Source of the DNA: Jeotgalibacillus sp. R-1-5s-1
GTDB lineage: Bacteria; Bacillota; Bacilli; Bacillales; Jeotgalibacillaceae
Direction: 5' to 3'
Assembly (NCBI RefSeq): GCF_004405105.1
Contig: NZ_SORW01000044.1
Coordinates: forward strand, 113,503-177,502
DNA: 64,000 nt
The notes beneath the pieces were generated by a model, which made no database searches, was not told the origin of the DNA, and saw only the letters and a program-made list of their open reading frames with translations. Shown one piece after another: positions 8,451 to 17,035 of this stretch. Positions within the stretch are counted from its first letter, which is position 1. Each line of letters starts with the position of its first letter. Both the position numbers and the translations under genes were made by a program.

Positions 8451-9329
8451 ATGGAGATTCAAATAAAACCAACTGGTGAACAATTAAAAATGTGGGTTGA
8501 AGGGTATATCCCAGAGAAAGATTTTTTCTTTGTAGATGAAAACATGGTTGCTGGTTTGGAAGAGGAACTTTCAGGTGCAGAGATTTTCACGCGGACGGCG
8601 TTTTTTGAAACTAGAGAATACGACACGTTGGATTTAAACAACAGCTTGATGTACTGGGCTTTGTCAAAAGAAGTCAGTTATGTGGTGATCGCTCCTGCAG
8701 AGTGGCTGAGTCAATTATCGCTGGAAAAGCAGGTGATTCTTTTAACGTCTCAAACAAAAATGCGTCAAGGCATGATTTTTCCATCTAACATTTTCCCGTC
8801 ATCCGCTGCAATACCGGATCACCATTTGCATGCTGGTTATGTGGTTGTTCAGCGAGGCTTGTGGGAATCCTTTTCCTTTGAAAATCAAGTTGAAATTCTA
8901 TCAAATTATGCTCAACTCTGGGATGGCTGGACTGCGGAGCCACTACCTGAGCAGAGCCCTTTACATTTAGCTAAATATGCAAATACCTTTAACGCCACGC
9001 ATCATGGAAACTGTTTGGCTGCAACTATTTTTGCTATGACGTCTGATGAAGATATTATTCAACAGTGGCTTTCTCAGGAGGACTTTGTAGAGATAATTAA
9101 ATCTGAAGGCTATCAGGTAATTAATGAAAAGCCAGACCTGGAAGATATATCAGTCTGGGTAAATGAAAATGAAGTTATCCAGCATGCAGCATTTTACCTC
9201 GGAAATTCTCTTTACTTTAATAAAAACGGTCAAACGTATTTTAATCCTTGGACGATTTGTAAGGAAGAGCAATTGTGCAAAGAGTGGGAACATCTGGACA
9301 AAAGAACGTATCGCAGGCGTGTAGAGTAA
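8451..9329 (+). CDS. Unknown protein, possible papain-like hydrolase fold
   Basis: I chose ATG 8451, preceded by AAGGAGAG; upstream codons in the same frame run through the intergenic region. The 292-residue soluble protein has no clear family. Its C-terminal part has HHGNCLAATIFAM (Cys188) and, about 55 residues later, EVIQHAAFYLGNSLYF (His245), then GQTYFNPW. A Cys at the start of a helix followed by a His before an AxYLG strand is the arrangement of NlpC/P60-like and other papain-fold enzymes. This is a weak, pattern-based suggestion. It is followed by a GGGACAGAACCC repeat and a DUF4256 gene. Confidence 0.5.
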   Translation: MEIQIKPTGEQLKMWVEGYIPEKDFFFVDENMVAGLEEELSGAEIFTRTAFFETREYDTLDLNNSLMYWALSKEVSYVVIAPAEWLSQLSLEKQVILLTSQTKMRQGMIFPSNIFPSSAAIPDHHLHAGYVVVQRGLWESFSFENQVEILSNYAQLWDGWTAEPLPEQSPLHLAKYANTFNATHHGNCLAATIFAMTSDEDIIQQWLSQEDFVEIIKSEGYQVINEKPDLEDISVWVNENEVIQHAAFYLGNSLYFNKNGQTYFNPWTICKEEQLCKEWEHLDKRTYRRRVE

Positions 9330-9352
9330 GGGACAGAACCCAAGTCTACACT
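9329..9352 (+). repeat. GGGACAGAACCC short repeat, copy 4
   Basis: GGGACAGAACCCAAGTCTAC follows the stop of the preceding gene by one base and lies about 20 bases before the DUF4256 gene. It matches the copies at 1594, 2422 and 7653 except for one inserted base. Confidence 0.5.
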
Positions 9353-9373
9353 CTCTAAAATGAGGAGGGGATC

Positions 9374-9937
9374 ATGATGAAGAATAAATCAGTTTCCGCA
9401 GAACAGCGTCTGGAATTATTGGATATACTTAAAGTCCGATTTGAAGATCATATGAATCGTCACCCTGATCTGAATTGGTCGGATGTACTGAAAAGAATTG
9501 AAGCTGATGAGGACAAGCTCTGGTCACTAGGTGAGATGGAACGGACGGGTGGGGAGCCTGATGTGGTTGGCGTTGATGAGTCGACTGGAGAGTTCATCTT
9601 TTTTGATTGCTCTCCTGAAAGTCCGGCTGGCCGCAGAAGCGTGTGTTTTGATCGGAAAGCACTGGATGCGCGCAAGAAGAATAAGCCTGAGACGAATGCG
9701 ATGGATCTCGCAGCTGAAATCGGGATTGAGATGCTGACGGAGGAACAATACCGTCATTTACAGGAGCTAGGAAGCTTTGATCTGAAAACATCAAGCTGGG
9801 TTCAGACACCTGATTCGATTCGTAATCTTGGCGGTGCACTCTTTTGTGATCGCCGCTACGATACGGTATTCGTTTATCATAATGGCGCGGATTCGTATTA
9901 TGCAGCGAGAGGATTTCGTGGTGTGTTGAAGGTTTGA
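9374..9937 (+). CDS. DUF4256 family protein
   Basis: A 187-residue soluble protein preceded by GAGGAGGGG. Features typical of DUF4256 are visible: GEMERTGGEPDVVG near residue 55, FFDCSPESPAGRRSVCFDRKAL near 75, and a C-terminal GGALFCDRRYDTVFVYHNGADSYY. The family is widespread but has no established function. It ends 4 bases before a strong terminator, after which the first 21-nt array begins. Confidence 0.75.
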   Translation: MMKNKSVSAEQRLELLDILKVRFEDHMNRHPDLNWSDVLKRIEADEDKLWSLGEMERTGGEPDVVGVDESTGEFIFFDCSPESPAGRRSVCFDRKALDARKKNKPETNAMDLAAEIGIEMLTEEQYRHLQELGSFDLKTSSWVQTPDSIRNLGGALFCDRRYDTVFVYHNGADSYYAARGFRGVLKV

Positions 9938-9940
9938 TGA

Positions 9941-9973
9941 AAGCACGGGAACTTCTTGTTCTCGTGCTTTTTT
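9941..9973 (+). terminator. Rho-independent terminator of the DUF4256 gene
   Basis: AAGCACGGGAAC pairs with GTTCTCGTGCTT around a five-base loop, with a run of T following. Confidence 0.85.
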
Positions 9974-9988
9974 AGGTAGGTGCTGAAG

Positions 9989-10175
9989 TGATGGAATCAT
10001 GTTTTGAAATGAAGGAATCACGCAGCTGGAAAGATGGAATCCGTTCGTGAAATGAAGGGAAAAAAGGGCAGCGTAGCCCTTGTGATTGAATTAATTTCCA
10101 GAAAGAAGGAATAAAATTTTCAAACGAAGGAAATAAAATCTCAAAAGATGGAATGACCTTCGTGAGTGAAGGAAT
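9989..10175 (+). repeat. Phased 21-nt array, class A (TGAAGGAAT), copy A1
   Basis: Nine boxes like TGAAGGAAT start at 9989, 10010, 10032, 10053, 10083, 10104, 10125, 10146 and 10167, giving spacings 21, 22, 21, 30, 21, 21, 21, 21. The 30-nt unit contains GGGCA...AGCCC, which could form a small hairpin. The array fills the space between two convergent genes, after the terminator of the left one. No other content is seen in 9974-10220. Confidence 0.85.
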
Positions 10176-10220
10176 CTCGTCTTACCGCCTCCGCCACGCA
10201 AACTATACCAAGCCAGCACC

Positions 10221-10715
10221 TCACTGCAAATTCACCCTGTACTCAATCATCGACCCGCGTTTACCAGCCCACTCCTCAGCTCCTTGCCGGCCAACTTCTT
10301 CAAAGCCCAGCCGCTCAAACATCTTTCTCGAGCGCACATTATGCTCATGGGTTTCAGCATTTAACATCTCCACTCCAAGTGTCACAGAAGCATGATCCAT
10401 CAATCGCTTAGCAGCACGAAATCCGATTCCCTGACCCCAAAGCGTGCTGTCGCCAATCGCAATCCCTATTTCCGCGGATCGCTCTGTAATACAAGCCAGA
10501 TCAGCGTAGCCAATCAGCCTGTCATCAAGGGTAATGCCTAACCGCATAAAATCCTCTGATTCATTCGTTACACAGGTTTCCCACCACTTTAACAACTCAT
10601 CCCGGTCACGGTAAGCCGGCCATTCATTCGCTGAGCAAAACGCCTCATCCCTGCTCCAGCGCAGGACTTCGTCGAAATCTGTAAGTTTAATAGGACGTAA
10701 TTCGATTGTCTGCAT
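10221..10715 (-). CDS. GNAT-family N-acetyltransferase (RimJ/RimL-like)
   Basis: A 164-residue protein. The acetyl-CoA site motif is LWGQGIGFRAAKRLMDHA (about residues 95-112), and the C-terminal NVRSRKMFERLGFEEVGR is the typical helix-strand end of RimJ/RimL-type enzymes. The substrate is unknown. AGGTGA lies just before its ATG. It is the last gene of a minus-strand trio with an MFS transporter and a small membrane protein. Confidence 0.8.
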   Translation of the reverse strand: MQTIELRPIKLTDFDEVLRWSRDEAFCSANEWPAYRDRDELLKWWETCVTNESEDFMRLGITLDDRLIGYADLACITERSAEIGIAIGDSTLWGQGIGFRAAKRLMDHASVTLGVEMLNAETHEHNVRSRKMFERLGFEEVGRQGAEEWAGKRGSMIEYRVNLQ

Positions 10716-10721
10716 TGATAT

Positions 10722-11039
10722 TCACCTCGCTTTTAGAAAACGTTTTAAAACAACGATCAGTACAATTAATACAATAAATGTAACTAAAATAGATCCAACA
10801 AAGTTTGACCAAGATGTGATAAAAATGGAGCAACAATCTCCTCCATACCGATGAGGTAAAGGGGGGTCAATCAACGGATTACGGAGCTCTGCAAAATGAA
10901 ATGGAAGGCCTGTCTTCATTGGGAATGCTGTTGCCAGCTCTTCCTCAGTCTCAATCATTTGTCCAGTCATACCTGTCCATATAACAAAAAGAATAGAGAA
11001 GATCAGACTGCCCAAGCCCACTATGAGTTTGGATTTCAT
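10722..11039 (-). CDS. Small membrane protein, 105 aa
   Basis: Two predicted membrane helices (about residues 5-25 and 77-100) flank an external loop containing RYGGDCCS, a vicinal Cys pair. No family recognised. It begins 17 bases after the MFS stop and ends six bases before the acetyltransferase start, so it is probably in one operon with both. Confidence 0.55.
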   Translation of the reverse strand: MKSKLIVGLGSLIFSILFVIWTGMTGQMIETEEELATAFPMKTGLPFHFAELRNPLIDPPLPHRYGGDCCSIFITSWSNFVGSILVTFIVLIVLIVVLKRFLKAR

Positions 11040-11056
11040 GAGATGCCCCTTTTCTT

Positions 11057-12235
11057 CTAATCATACCTCAATTCGCTCTCACTTAGATTCTCAGATTCAT
11101 TCGTGTATTTTAAACTAAAAACAAATCCGATCAATCCAATACTCATTAATAGAAGCCAGGGAATGATTGAATCCGCATGCTGCTGAAGTAATAACGTTCC
11201 AATGAAACTTCCTAAAGACGCACCGATCGCAAAAGAAAAATCGCTAAATCCATAATAGGCTGCCTCATTTTCACCCTTTGAGAACAACGAAATCACGAAA
11301 TCTGATGAAGGAAGTATCATCGTTTCACCGATTGTGAAAATAATTACGCAGAATAACAGCCAATAAGGGGTTCCGTTTGCCATAATCAGAAAAAATGAGA
11401 GTGAGGTAAGGAGAAAGCCAAACCTAATTAATATAAGTGGAGACAAGTACTCGAACGCTTTCTTAGCGAAAAGCATTAGTGAAATACCTGTTATTGCATT
11501 CACTGTAATGACATAGCTGACCCATTGCTCACTTTGCGTCATGTTGTACATATGCACAGGAAATACAACAGTCAGCTGGACAAATAAAAACCAGTAAAAG
11601 ATCATCGTAAAACAAAAGAGGAGGTATGGTTTGTTATGTAAGATCTTTTTAAAATTAATCGCTATTGAACCTGAATATAACGTTCGTTTTGACGGGGGTA
11701 CTAATTTGATTTGAACAAAGGCAAGTAGTAAAAAAATGATACTGCTGATGACAAATGGGATTGTGGGGCTGATTGAAAACAACATTCCTCCTAACAATGG
11801 CCCAACCGCAGCGCCTGCATTCAATCCCATATTTAGATAGAAAAAAGAACGTCTTTTATTTTCTGCATGCTGTTGAGCAGAAAAGAAAGCGAGAGCGGAG
11901 GGTTCGTAACACGCTGCACCAAAGCCAATGAGAAAAGAAGAAAGGGCAATGAATTCAAAATTTCCGGACAGAGCTAATCCTAAAAAACCTGCAGAGCGAA
12001 GAAGTAAGCCTGACGTCATCATTGTTTTGTAGCCTATACGGTCTCCTAACAGTCCTGTGAAGAATGGGAAAGCACGTGATGATAAAGTCAAAATTGAGAG
12101 TATGATTCCAGTTTCGAAGCCGTTAAGTCCTATTTTGAAAGTCAAATAGACCGCTAAAAAAGAGAAGACCGCAAAACCTGCCAGATTTAATAGGAAAGCT
12201 GAAAAGATAACGACCCTCTGTCCAGTTGCCTGCAT
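11057..12235 (-). CDS. MFS transporter (drug/solute efflux type)
   Basis: A 392-residue integral membrane protein with about 12 hydrophobic helices. The loop 2-3 motif appears as GLLGDRIGYKTMM (about residues 60-72), and the first half carries FLIGFGAACYEPSALAFFS, which resembles multidrug efflux members. AGGAGG precedes its ATG. It is divergent from a CGNR zinc-finger protein across a region with inverted TGTAACCA repeats, suggesting control by that regulator. Substrate unknown. Confidence 0.85.
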   Translation of the reverse strand: MQATGQRVVIFSAFLLNLAGFAVFSFLAVYLTFKIGLNGFETGIILSILTLSSRAFPFFTGLLGDRIGYKTMMTSGLLLRSAGFLGLALSGNFEFIALSSFLIGFGAACYEPSALAFFSAQQHAENKRRSFFYLNMGLNAGAAVGPLLGGMLFSISPTIPFVISSIIFLLLAFVQIKLVPPSKRTLYSGSIAINFKKILHNKPYLLFCFTMIFYWFLFVQLTVVFPVHMYNMTQSEQWVSYVITVNAITGISLMLFAKKAFEYLSPLILIRFGFLLTSLSFFLIMANGTPYWLLFCVIIFTIGETMILPSSDFVISLFSKGENEAAYYGFSDFSFAIGASLGSFIGTLLLQQHADSIIPWLLLMSIGLIGFVFSLKYTNESENLSESELRYD

Positions 12236-12257
12236 GTTTTATACCTCCTGTACAAAT

Positions 12258-12343
12258 TGTAACCATCTATTATTTTAAGTGGTTACATTGATTGTATGGT
12301 ATACTCTTCCATAAGGCAACCTCTAAAAGGAATAGGTGGTTAC
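12258..12343. promoter_or_regulatory. Divergent operator: TGTAACCA/TGGTTACA repeats
   Basis: TGTAACCA (12258-12265) and TGGTTACA (12280-12287) form a perfect inverted repeat with a 14-base spacer. A third half-site TGGTTAC (12337-12343) overlaps the ribosome site of the CGNR gene. The location between divergent genes and the repeat at the regulator's own translation start suggest autoregulation and control of the MFS operon. Confidence 0.5.
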
Positions 12344-12344
12344 G

Positions 12345-12860
12345 ATGAGTACAGAAACAGAGAAGTTAGTATCTTTTTTGAATACCTGGTCCGTATCAAA
12401 TTCTACAAGGCAAGCGCAAGAAGTGCTTCATGATGAGTCAGCATTAGTCAATTTTGCAATGGAGCATTTTCAATCTGATTCAGGGGAATCCTTACATGAT
12501 GCCCTCTCTTTTAGGAATCTAGTAAGGGAAATGCTGAAAGAACATGATTTTACTGTGTTAAATACTTTGATCGATGAGCAGATAAAGTTCGAGGTTCATG
12601 CCATAGAAAACAAGTATGCACTAAAACCCGTTGCTCTTAAAAATAGCATGACTGCAAACCTGCTAATCATTATAGTTCAGCTTGCACAAGAACAGCAGCT
12701 CCACAGATTGAAAATGTGCCCTGACTGCCAATATGTCTTTTTTGATGAGTCGAAAAGCGGGACGAAAAAGTGGTGTAGTATGACGAAACAAAGTGAGAGT
12801 GGACGCGCTTGCGGGACGATTGCGAAGGTGCGGACATATAGGCAAAAAAACCATTCTTAA
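12345..12860 (+). CDS. CGNR zinc-finger (ABATE-type) regulator
   Basis: A 171-residue protein starting at ATG 12345 behind AGGTGG. The C-terminal zinc finger shows CPDCQYVFFDESKSGTKKWC and then CGTIAKVRTYRQ, the variant of the CGNR motif, so four Cys can bind zinc. The N-terminal part matches the ABATE/stress-induced ligand-binding region loosely. Such proteins are often encoded next to an MFS efflux gene and act as ligand-responsive transcription regulators, as the divergent transporter here suggests. Confidence 0.75.
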   Translation: MSTETEKLVSFLNTWSVSNSTRQAQEVLHDESALVNFAMEHFQSDSGESLHDALSFRNLVREMLKEHDFTVLNTLIDEQIKFEVHAIENKYALKPVALKNSMTANLLIIIVQLAQEQQLHRLKMCPDCQYVFFDESKSGTKKWCSMTKQSESGRACGTIAKVRTYRQKNHS

Positions 12861-12886
12861 TCAAAATAAATTAGGAGGTATTTTTC

Positions 12887-13582
12887 TTGCAACACATTTT
12901 AGGTACAATACCACATTTATTAATGGCCATTTTAATTACAATACCTTTTATTAAAAACAAAAAAGGTACATTAATAAAAATCATTATGACTTTTGCTCTG
13001 TCATGTGCAGTTGTTTTGACGCCTGATATATTGAAATTTTTCGGCTTATTAGCTGGCCATTCTTTATTTTTCTTCCCTGTTATTGTAGGTTTATATTCAA
13101 TATGTTATCAGATAGCTATAGGTCAGATGGAGAGCAAGTCAGTGATGGTTATGTTTAGTTTTATACTGATCATTGGCCATATTATGCTCGATTTCTTTGG
13201 CAATGGTGCACATTTGTTTTATCCTTTCAGTGAAGAGGATTTAAATTTCAGTATCATTGATAAATTTGATCTCACATTAATCGTTTATCTGCTGATCCTC
13301 ACAACAGTAGTGATAAAATTTAACCTGAACAGACAAATACTCTTTGTGGGGTTGTTATTACTAGTTATTTTTAGTGGGTTGTCTGCCGTTTCCAAGCTGC
13401 AGTTAGAGAAGCAATTGTCTAAAGAGTACAATGATGAAGAGGTTGAACTGCTCATTACATATCCTGAAAATGCAGTGACATGGAATTATCAAGTACGCAC
13501 TCCTAATCGCATCATTGTAGGAACAGCAGATAAGTTCAGAAATACAATTGAAATAGATGTGGTGACAGAGTTTCAAGAGTAA
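12887..13582 (+). CDS. YdjM-like membrane protein (putative metal-dependent hydrolase family)
   Basis: A 231-residue protein with a TTG start behind TAGGAGG. Five or six membrane segments occur in residues 1-165, followed by a soluble tail of about 65 residues. The segment GHIMLDFFGNGAHLFYPFS resembles the conserved H...D...G...PFS signature of the YdjM/LexA-regulated membrane hydrolase family, although the first His-containing motif (IPH) is weak. The role is unknown. It ends inside the arm of a bidirectional terminator shared with the next, convergent gene. Confidence 0.5.
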   Translation: MQHILGTIPHLLMAILITIPFIKNKKGTLIKIIMTFALSCAVVLTPDILKFFGLLAGHSLFFFPVIVGLYSICYQIAIGQMESKSVMVMFSFILIIGHIMLDFFGNGAHLFYPFSEEDLNFSIIDKFDLTLIVYLLILTTVVIKFNLNRQILFVGLLLLVIFSGLSAVSKLQLEKQLSKEYNDEEVELLITYPENAVTWNYQVRTPNRIIVGTADKFRNTIEIDVVTEFQE

Positions 13583-13616
13583 ACACTCAAGCTATAATGC
13601 TTGTGTGTTTACTCTT
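13575..13616. terminator. Bidirectional terminator
   Basis: AAGAGTAAACAC and GTGTTTACTCTT form a long perfect stem, with an inner AAGC/GCTT, overlapping the stop codon of the left gene. It serves both convergent genes. Confidence 0.85.
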
Positions 13617-14821
13617 TTCTCAAGCCTACTCTCGACCCCAACTCTCCGCCAAGCAACCACAATCCCAGCAACACTTATCACCATCACCAAACTCAGCACA
13701 TTAAAGCAGACCATAATCAACTCCGCAGAAACTAATCCTGTAAACAATCCGAGCAGAACCATTCTAAGCATGAGCCCGATCGTTCTAAATAGGCCGTCGA
13801 TCCGTCCAATCATGTGGTTTGGAATCTGATCCATCATAAACGAATTTCGTGCGACACGGGTGCCGCTGTTTCCTATGGCGATAAAAAACATGAGTGCGAG
13901 AAATACCGGGATATTGACCAATAAGACGAGTGAAATCGCTAAGGTGTAAATGATCATACCGTAAATCATCGCTCGGCCCGGTCCTAACTTCACCATTACA
14001 AGAGGCATGATCAACCCTGCTGTGACAGCACCTATCGCATACATCATCTCCTTAATACCATAAATGCTACCTGAGGCCTTGAGCACCTCAGCCAGGTAAA
14101 CCGGGAACATGTAATTGGTGACCATGACGCCGATAAATGGCATGGTTGTCAGCAACAGAACGTAAAACAGAGCCGGCTGGTTTTTGATATACGTATAGGC
14201 GTTTTCAGTTGAACGAGTTGCTTCACTCTGATTCTTTTTAGAACGCTTTATGTAAGGGATTCTGATAAATAATAGGATGGCTGCCATATAAGCTGCCACA
14301 TTTAGCAGGAGAATCTGGTGGATGCCCCAATTGACCAGCAACAAACTGGCGACTCCACCAGCGATGACGCTCGACAGCTGACCCTGAACCTCCATGGTGC
14401 CATTGAGTGACTTGTACTGACTGCTCGTAAACAGCTCCTGGTTCAGCGCAAACATCGTCGGATAGAAAATGGTGTAATACAGACTTCCGGTGAAATAAAT
14501 AATGATATAATGCCACGTTTCAAATGATAGTCCCAAAAAGCCGCTGAATGAAAAAATGCCGATGACAATCAAACTCACAATCTTACTGATTAAAAGTAGA
14601 TTTTTACGTGACATCCGGTCAATAAGTTGCCCGATGAGTGGCGTGATAATGAAACTAATCGCCGTCATCGTGAGCGTAATATAACCAAAAACCTCACTGC
14701 CATTTTCGCTCGTCACAAGCAGCCAGGGGATGGCGATCATGGTAATGCCGGAGCCGATCGATGAGGCGAGATTTGCCAGTAAAATCAGCCGAAATCTACT
14801 ATCTCCAAATAAATTCTTCAT
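13592..14821 (-). CDS. MFS transporter (macrolide-efflux-like)
   Basis: A 409-residue protein with about 12 membrane helices. The N-terminus FRLILLANLASSIGSGITMIAIPWLL and the loop LIGQLIDRMSRKNLLLISK are like those of MefA/enterobactin-exporter type MFS proteins (MFS_3). The substrate cannot be inferred. A good ribosome site (AGAGAGGAAG) precedes the ATG. It is transcribed alone and ends in the shared bidirectional terminator. Confidence 0.85.
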   Translation of the reverse strand: MKNLFGDSRFRLILLANLASSIGSGITMIAIPWLLVTSENGSEVFGYITLTMTAISFIITPLIGQLIDRMSRKNLLLISKIVSLIVIGIFSFSGFLGLSFETWHYIIIYFTGSLYYTIFYPTMFALNQELFTSSQYKSLNGTMEVQGQLSSVIAGGVASLLLVNWGIHQILLLNVAAYMAAILLFIRIPYIKRSKKNQSEATRSTENAYTYIKNQPALFYVLLLTTMPFIGVMVTNYMFPVYLAEVLKASGSIYGIKEMMYAIGAVTAGLIMPLVMVKLGPGRAMIYGMIIYTLAISLVLLVNIPVFLALMFFIAIGNSGTRVARNSFMMDQIPNHMIGRIDGLFRTIGLMLRMVLLGLFTGLVSAELIMVCFNVLSLVMVISVAGIVVAWRRVGVESRLEKRVNTQAL

Positions 14822-14993
14822 GTTAAAAACTTCCTCTCTTTATTATAATATTAACTATAGAGGAAGAGGGAAGATGTGTATTCAGCCTGATTGATGAATG
14901 TGAACTCATCCAAAAGTCTTGGTATTATTTGTGTTGAAGTGACTAGATCAGTAACATTAGAATATATCAAATATTTTTATAGGGAGAAGATAA

Positions 14994-15200
14994 ATGATGT
15001 TCTTTAAAGGCAATCATCACGAGGAAGAAAATCGTTTCGTCGTTAAATCATTTCAAAGAATACCTGATTACGGAAGAATAACCGTATTTGTCGATACAGA
15101 GACTGGGGTGCATTACATACATACGTGGATGGGCCAGAGCGGAGGCTTAACGCCGCTGCTGGATGAAAACGGAGAAGTGGTTGTAGAGAAGCCGGAGTGA
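14994..15200 (+). CDS. DUF6440 family protein, 68 aa
   Basis: A short soluble protein with the family pattern RITVFVDTETGVHYIHTWMGQ and SGGLTPLLDENGEVV. DUF6440 has no known function. AGGGAGAAG lies upstream of the two consecutive ATG codons (14994 and 14997). Its stop codon sits in the loop of a terminator hairpin. Confidence 0.7.
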   Translation: MMFFKGNHHEEENRFVVKSFQRIPDYGRITVFVDTETGVHYIHTWMGQSGGLTPLLDENGEVVVEKPE

Positions 15201-15218
15201 TCCGGCTTGAATTTTATC
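15189..15218 (+). terminator. Terminator overlapping the DUF6440 stop
   Basis: AAGCCGGA and TCCGGCTT pair around a four-base loop that contains the stop codon; a T-rich stretch follows. Confidence 0.6.
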
Positions 15219-15260
15219 TTCACGCATCTTCTTCATCGTAGGGAAAGGGCTGACGATTAT

Positions 15261-15653
15261 TTATTTATTTAATTGCCTCACCACATTTAAAATGAGATAA
15301 AAAATAACTGAGCAGGCTGTCGAAGTGATCAAAAGAAAAAGTGACGCATACGGAGCTTCAAGTAAAATGATAATGAACACTCCTGATAGTATCCCTGCAA
15401 CAAAATACAAAAACAAAGATCTCATTATACTTGAAAGTGAAAAATGAGTATTAACAATCCTGTCTATTAAAAGTGAGACAGGGAATCCAATCACCATTAG
15501 AAGTGTCAGGGTGAGAAAAAACAGGAACGTTGAATTATCATAACTGTAATTGGAAAATGCATTCAATCCGAGTGTCATGAGTATCGCAGTAAAAAAAGCA
15601 GCAATGGACCTTCTATATAAGTCTTTCACAATTCCTACTGTCATCATGTTCAC
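15261..15653 (-). CDS. Membrane protein, 130 aa
   Basis: Four predicted membrane segments (about residues 15-35, 42-60, 78-100 and 105-125). No recognised family. The likely GTG start overlaps the stop of the upstream gene by four bases (GTGA); an ATG six bases further in is also possible. The pair therefore forms a two-gene membrane unit. Confidence 0.55.
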   Translation of the reverse strand: MNMMTVGIVKDLYRRSIAAFFTAILMTLGLNAFSNYSYDNSTFLFFLTLTLLMVIGFPVSLLIDRIVNTHFSLSSIMRSLFLYFVAGILSGVFIIILLEAPYASLFLLITSTACSVIFYLILNVVRQLNK

Positions 15654-15871
15654 ATGTCTTCTCTTTTCTCATATTCTCCTAATACTTCACTAATCACGTA
15701 CGTAAAAAGTAAAATAAGTCCTCCAGCCGTCATGAATACGTATTTTCTAATTTCATAAGTGACAGGCTCTACATTCTCAGATTGCCACCAGCCCTGCATC
15801 CATCCGAAAATGATCATAAATATCCCGAAAATAAATAAAACATTACAAAGCTTTTTTGATCTTCTAAACAT
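15650..15871 (-). CDS. Small membrane protein, 73 aa
   Basis: Two predicted membrane segments (about residues 7-25 and 44-64) with a Trp-rich loop between them. The ATG is preceded by ATAGGGG. It overlaps the next gene and is probably its partner. No family recognised. Confidence 0.5.
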   Translation of the reverse strand: MFRRSKKLCNVLFIFGIFMIIFGWMQGWWQSENVEPVTYEIRKYVFMTAGGLILLFTYVISEVLGEYEKREDM

Positions 15872-16119
15872 GTTAGCCCCTATATCTTAACAATTTATAA
15901 TTAAAGGGTAACATACTTGTTGGAAGGAAGACATGACTGTTTGAAAGGCTCGAAAGCTGTTTTGCTCTCTTGAGTAAATCTCAAATCTAAGGATACAATT
16001 ACCGGGAAAGTTCATTTTCCTGAAAGTTATTGTGTTATGATGACTTTACCAAAAAATGCTTTTAATTCGTATGCTTATTATCGATCTTTGAACAATATCA
16101 AAAAGAAAGGTGTATAAAC

Positions 16120-17013
16120 GTGACGATGACAAAGTTAATTGAACGTATAGAAGCGATTTGTATCAGTCATTTTAGTTCGAACTTGAAGAAAAAAGTAGAG
16201 GGCTTCTTATGGTTATTAAAGCGAAAAAGATTTCATCAAATTTATGGTGTGATAAAAGAGAATGAAATCAACGCCATTGCCTTCACTTGGCAAAACGAAT
16301 TCCATCCACAGGCAGAGAAAATAAGTATGTTTGCAGATGAAACCATTGGGCCTGAAACCATCAAAGAATTGATTGGAAAGCTGATTCATCACACTCCGGA
16401 TACAACGGCAGACCACTTTGTTTGTTCAGTGCTGAGTGATGAATCCATGATCATAGACACATTGAAAGAAAATCAATTCCAGTTGATGCGAAAAACATAC
16501 ATGCCCAACTGGGAAGTGAGCGTTCTATTAGAGAAGCTCGAAGCATTAAACACGGTCACCCACGGTGTGTATTCTCTCAATAAAATTTTGAAGGACGAGC
16601 AACACAAATTATCTTTTATTAAGATGCTGAAATCTGACTACACGCAAAGTCATTTAGTTAGTCCGGTGGCTGAAAGATCGCTTGAAGAGTGGGAAGCGCT
16701 CTTGCTGGATGGGGAACCGGATTTACATAATAGTTTGGTTTACATAGAGAATGATGTGATAAGAGGCTACATATTGCTGCACCCTGTAAGTGACAGGCAT
16801 TATGAAATTGGCTGGATTGGGTCATTCGAAAAGGATATACCGATGGAAGTACTCAGAGGCATTTTTAAGGAACAGTTGATCAGACTGCGGGATAAAGGAA
16901 TTCAGACAGTGGAAGCAGAGGTCGATTCTACAGATTTGCTGGCTTATGAGTTATTTAGCTTCGCTCATTTTAAAGGTGAGCCTTCATGGGACAGCTATAA
17001 ACTTGTATTTTAA
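16120..17013 (+). CDS. GNAT-like acetyltransferase-fold protein, 297 aa
   Basis: A GTG start at 16120 lies nine bases after GAAAGG. The protein looks like a tandem of two acetyltransferase-like halves. The second half shows SLVYIENDVIRGYILLHPVSDRHYEIGWIG followed by an AEVDSTDLLAYELFSFAHF end, matching strands and the last helix of the fold, but the usual Q/R-x-x-G-x-G/A acetyl-CoA motif is not clear. It may be a degenerate or substrate-binding relative. It is followed after 23 bases by a phased 21-nt array. Confidence 0.5.
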   Translation: MTMTKLIERIEAICISHFSSNLKKKVEGFLWLLKRKRFHQIYGVIKENEINAIAFTWQNEFHPQAEKISMFADETIGPETIKELIGKLIHHTPDTTADHFVCSVLSDESMIIDTLKENQFQLMRKTYMPNWEVSVLLEKLEALNTVTHGVYSLNKILKDEQHKLSFIKMLKSDYTQSHLVSPVAERSLEEWEALLLDGEPDLHNSLVYIENDVIRGYILLHPVSDRHYEIGWIGSFEKDIPMEVLRGIFKEQLIRLRDKGIQTVEAEVDSTDLLAYELFSFAHFKGEPSWDSYKLVF

Positions 17014-17035
17014 CGCGTCGAGAGTGCAGTCGCAG

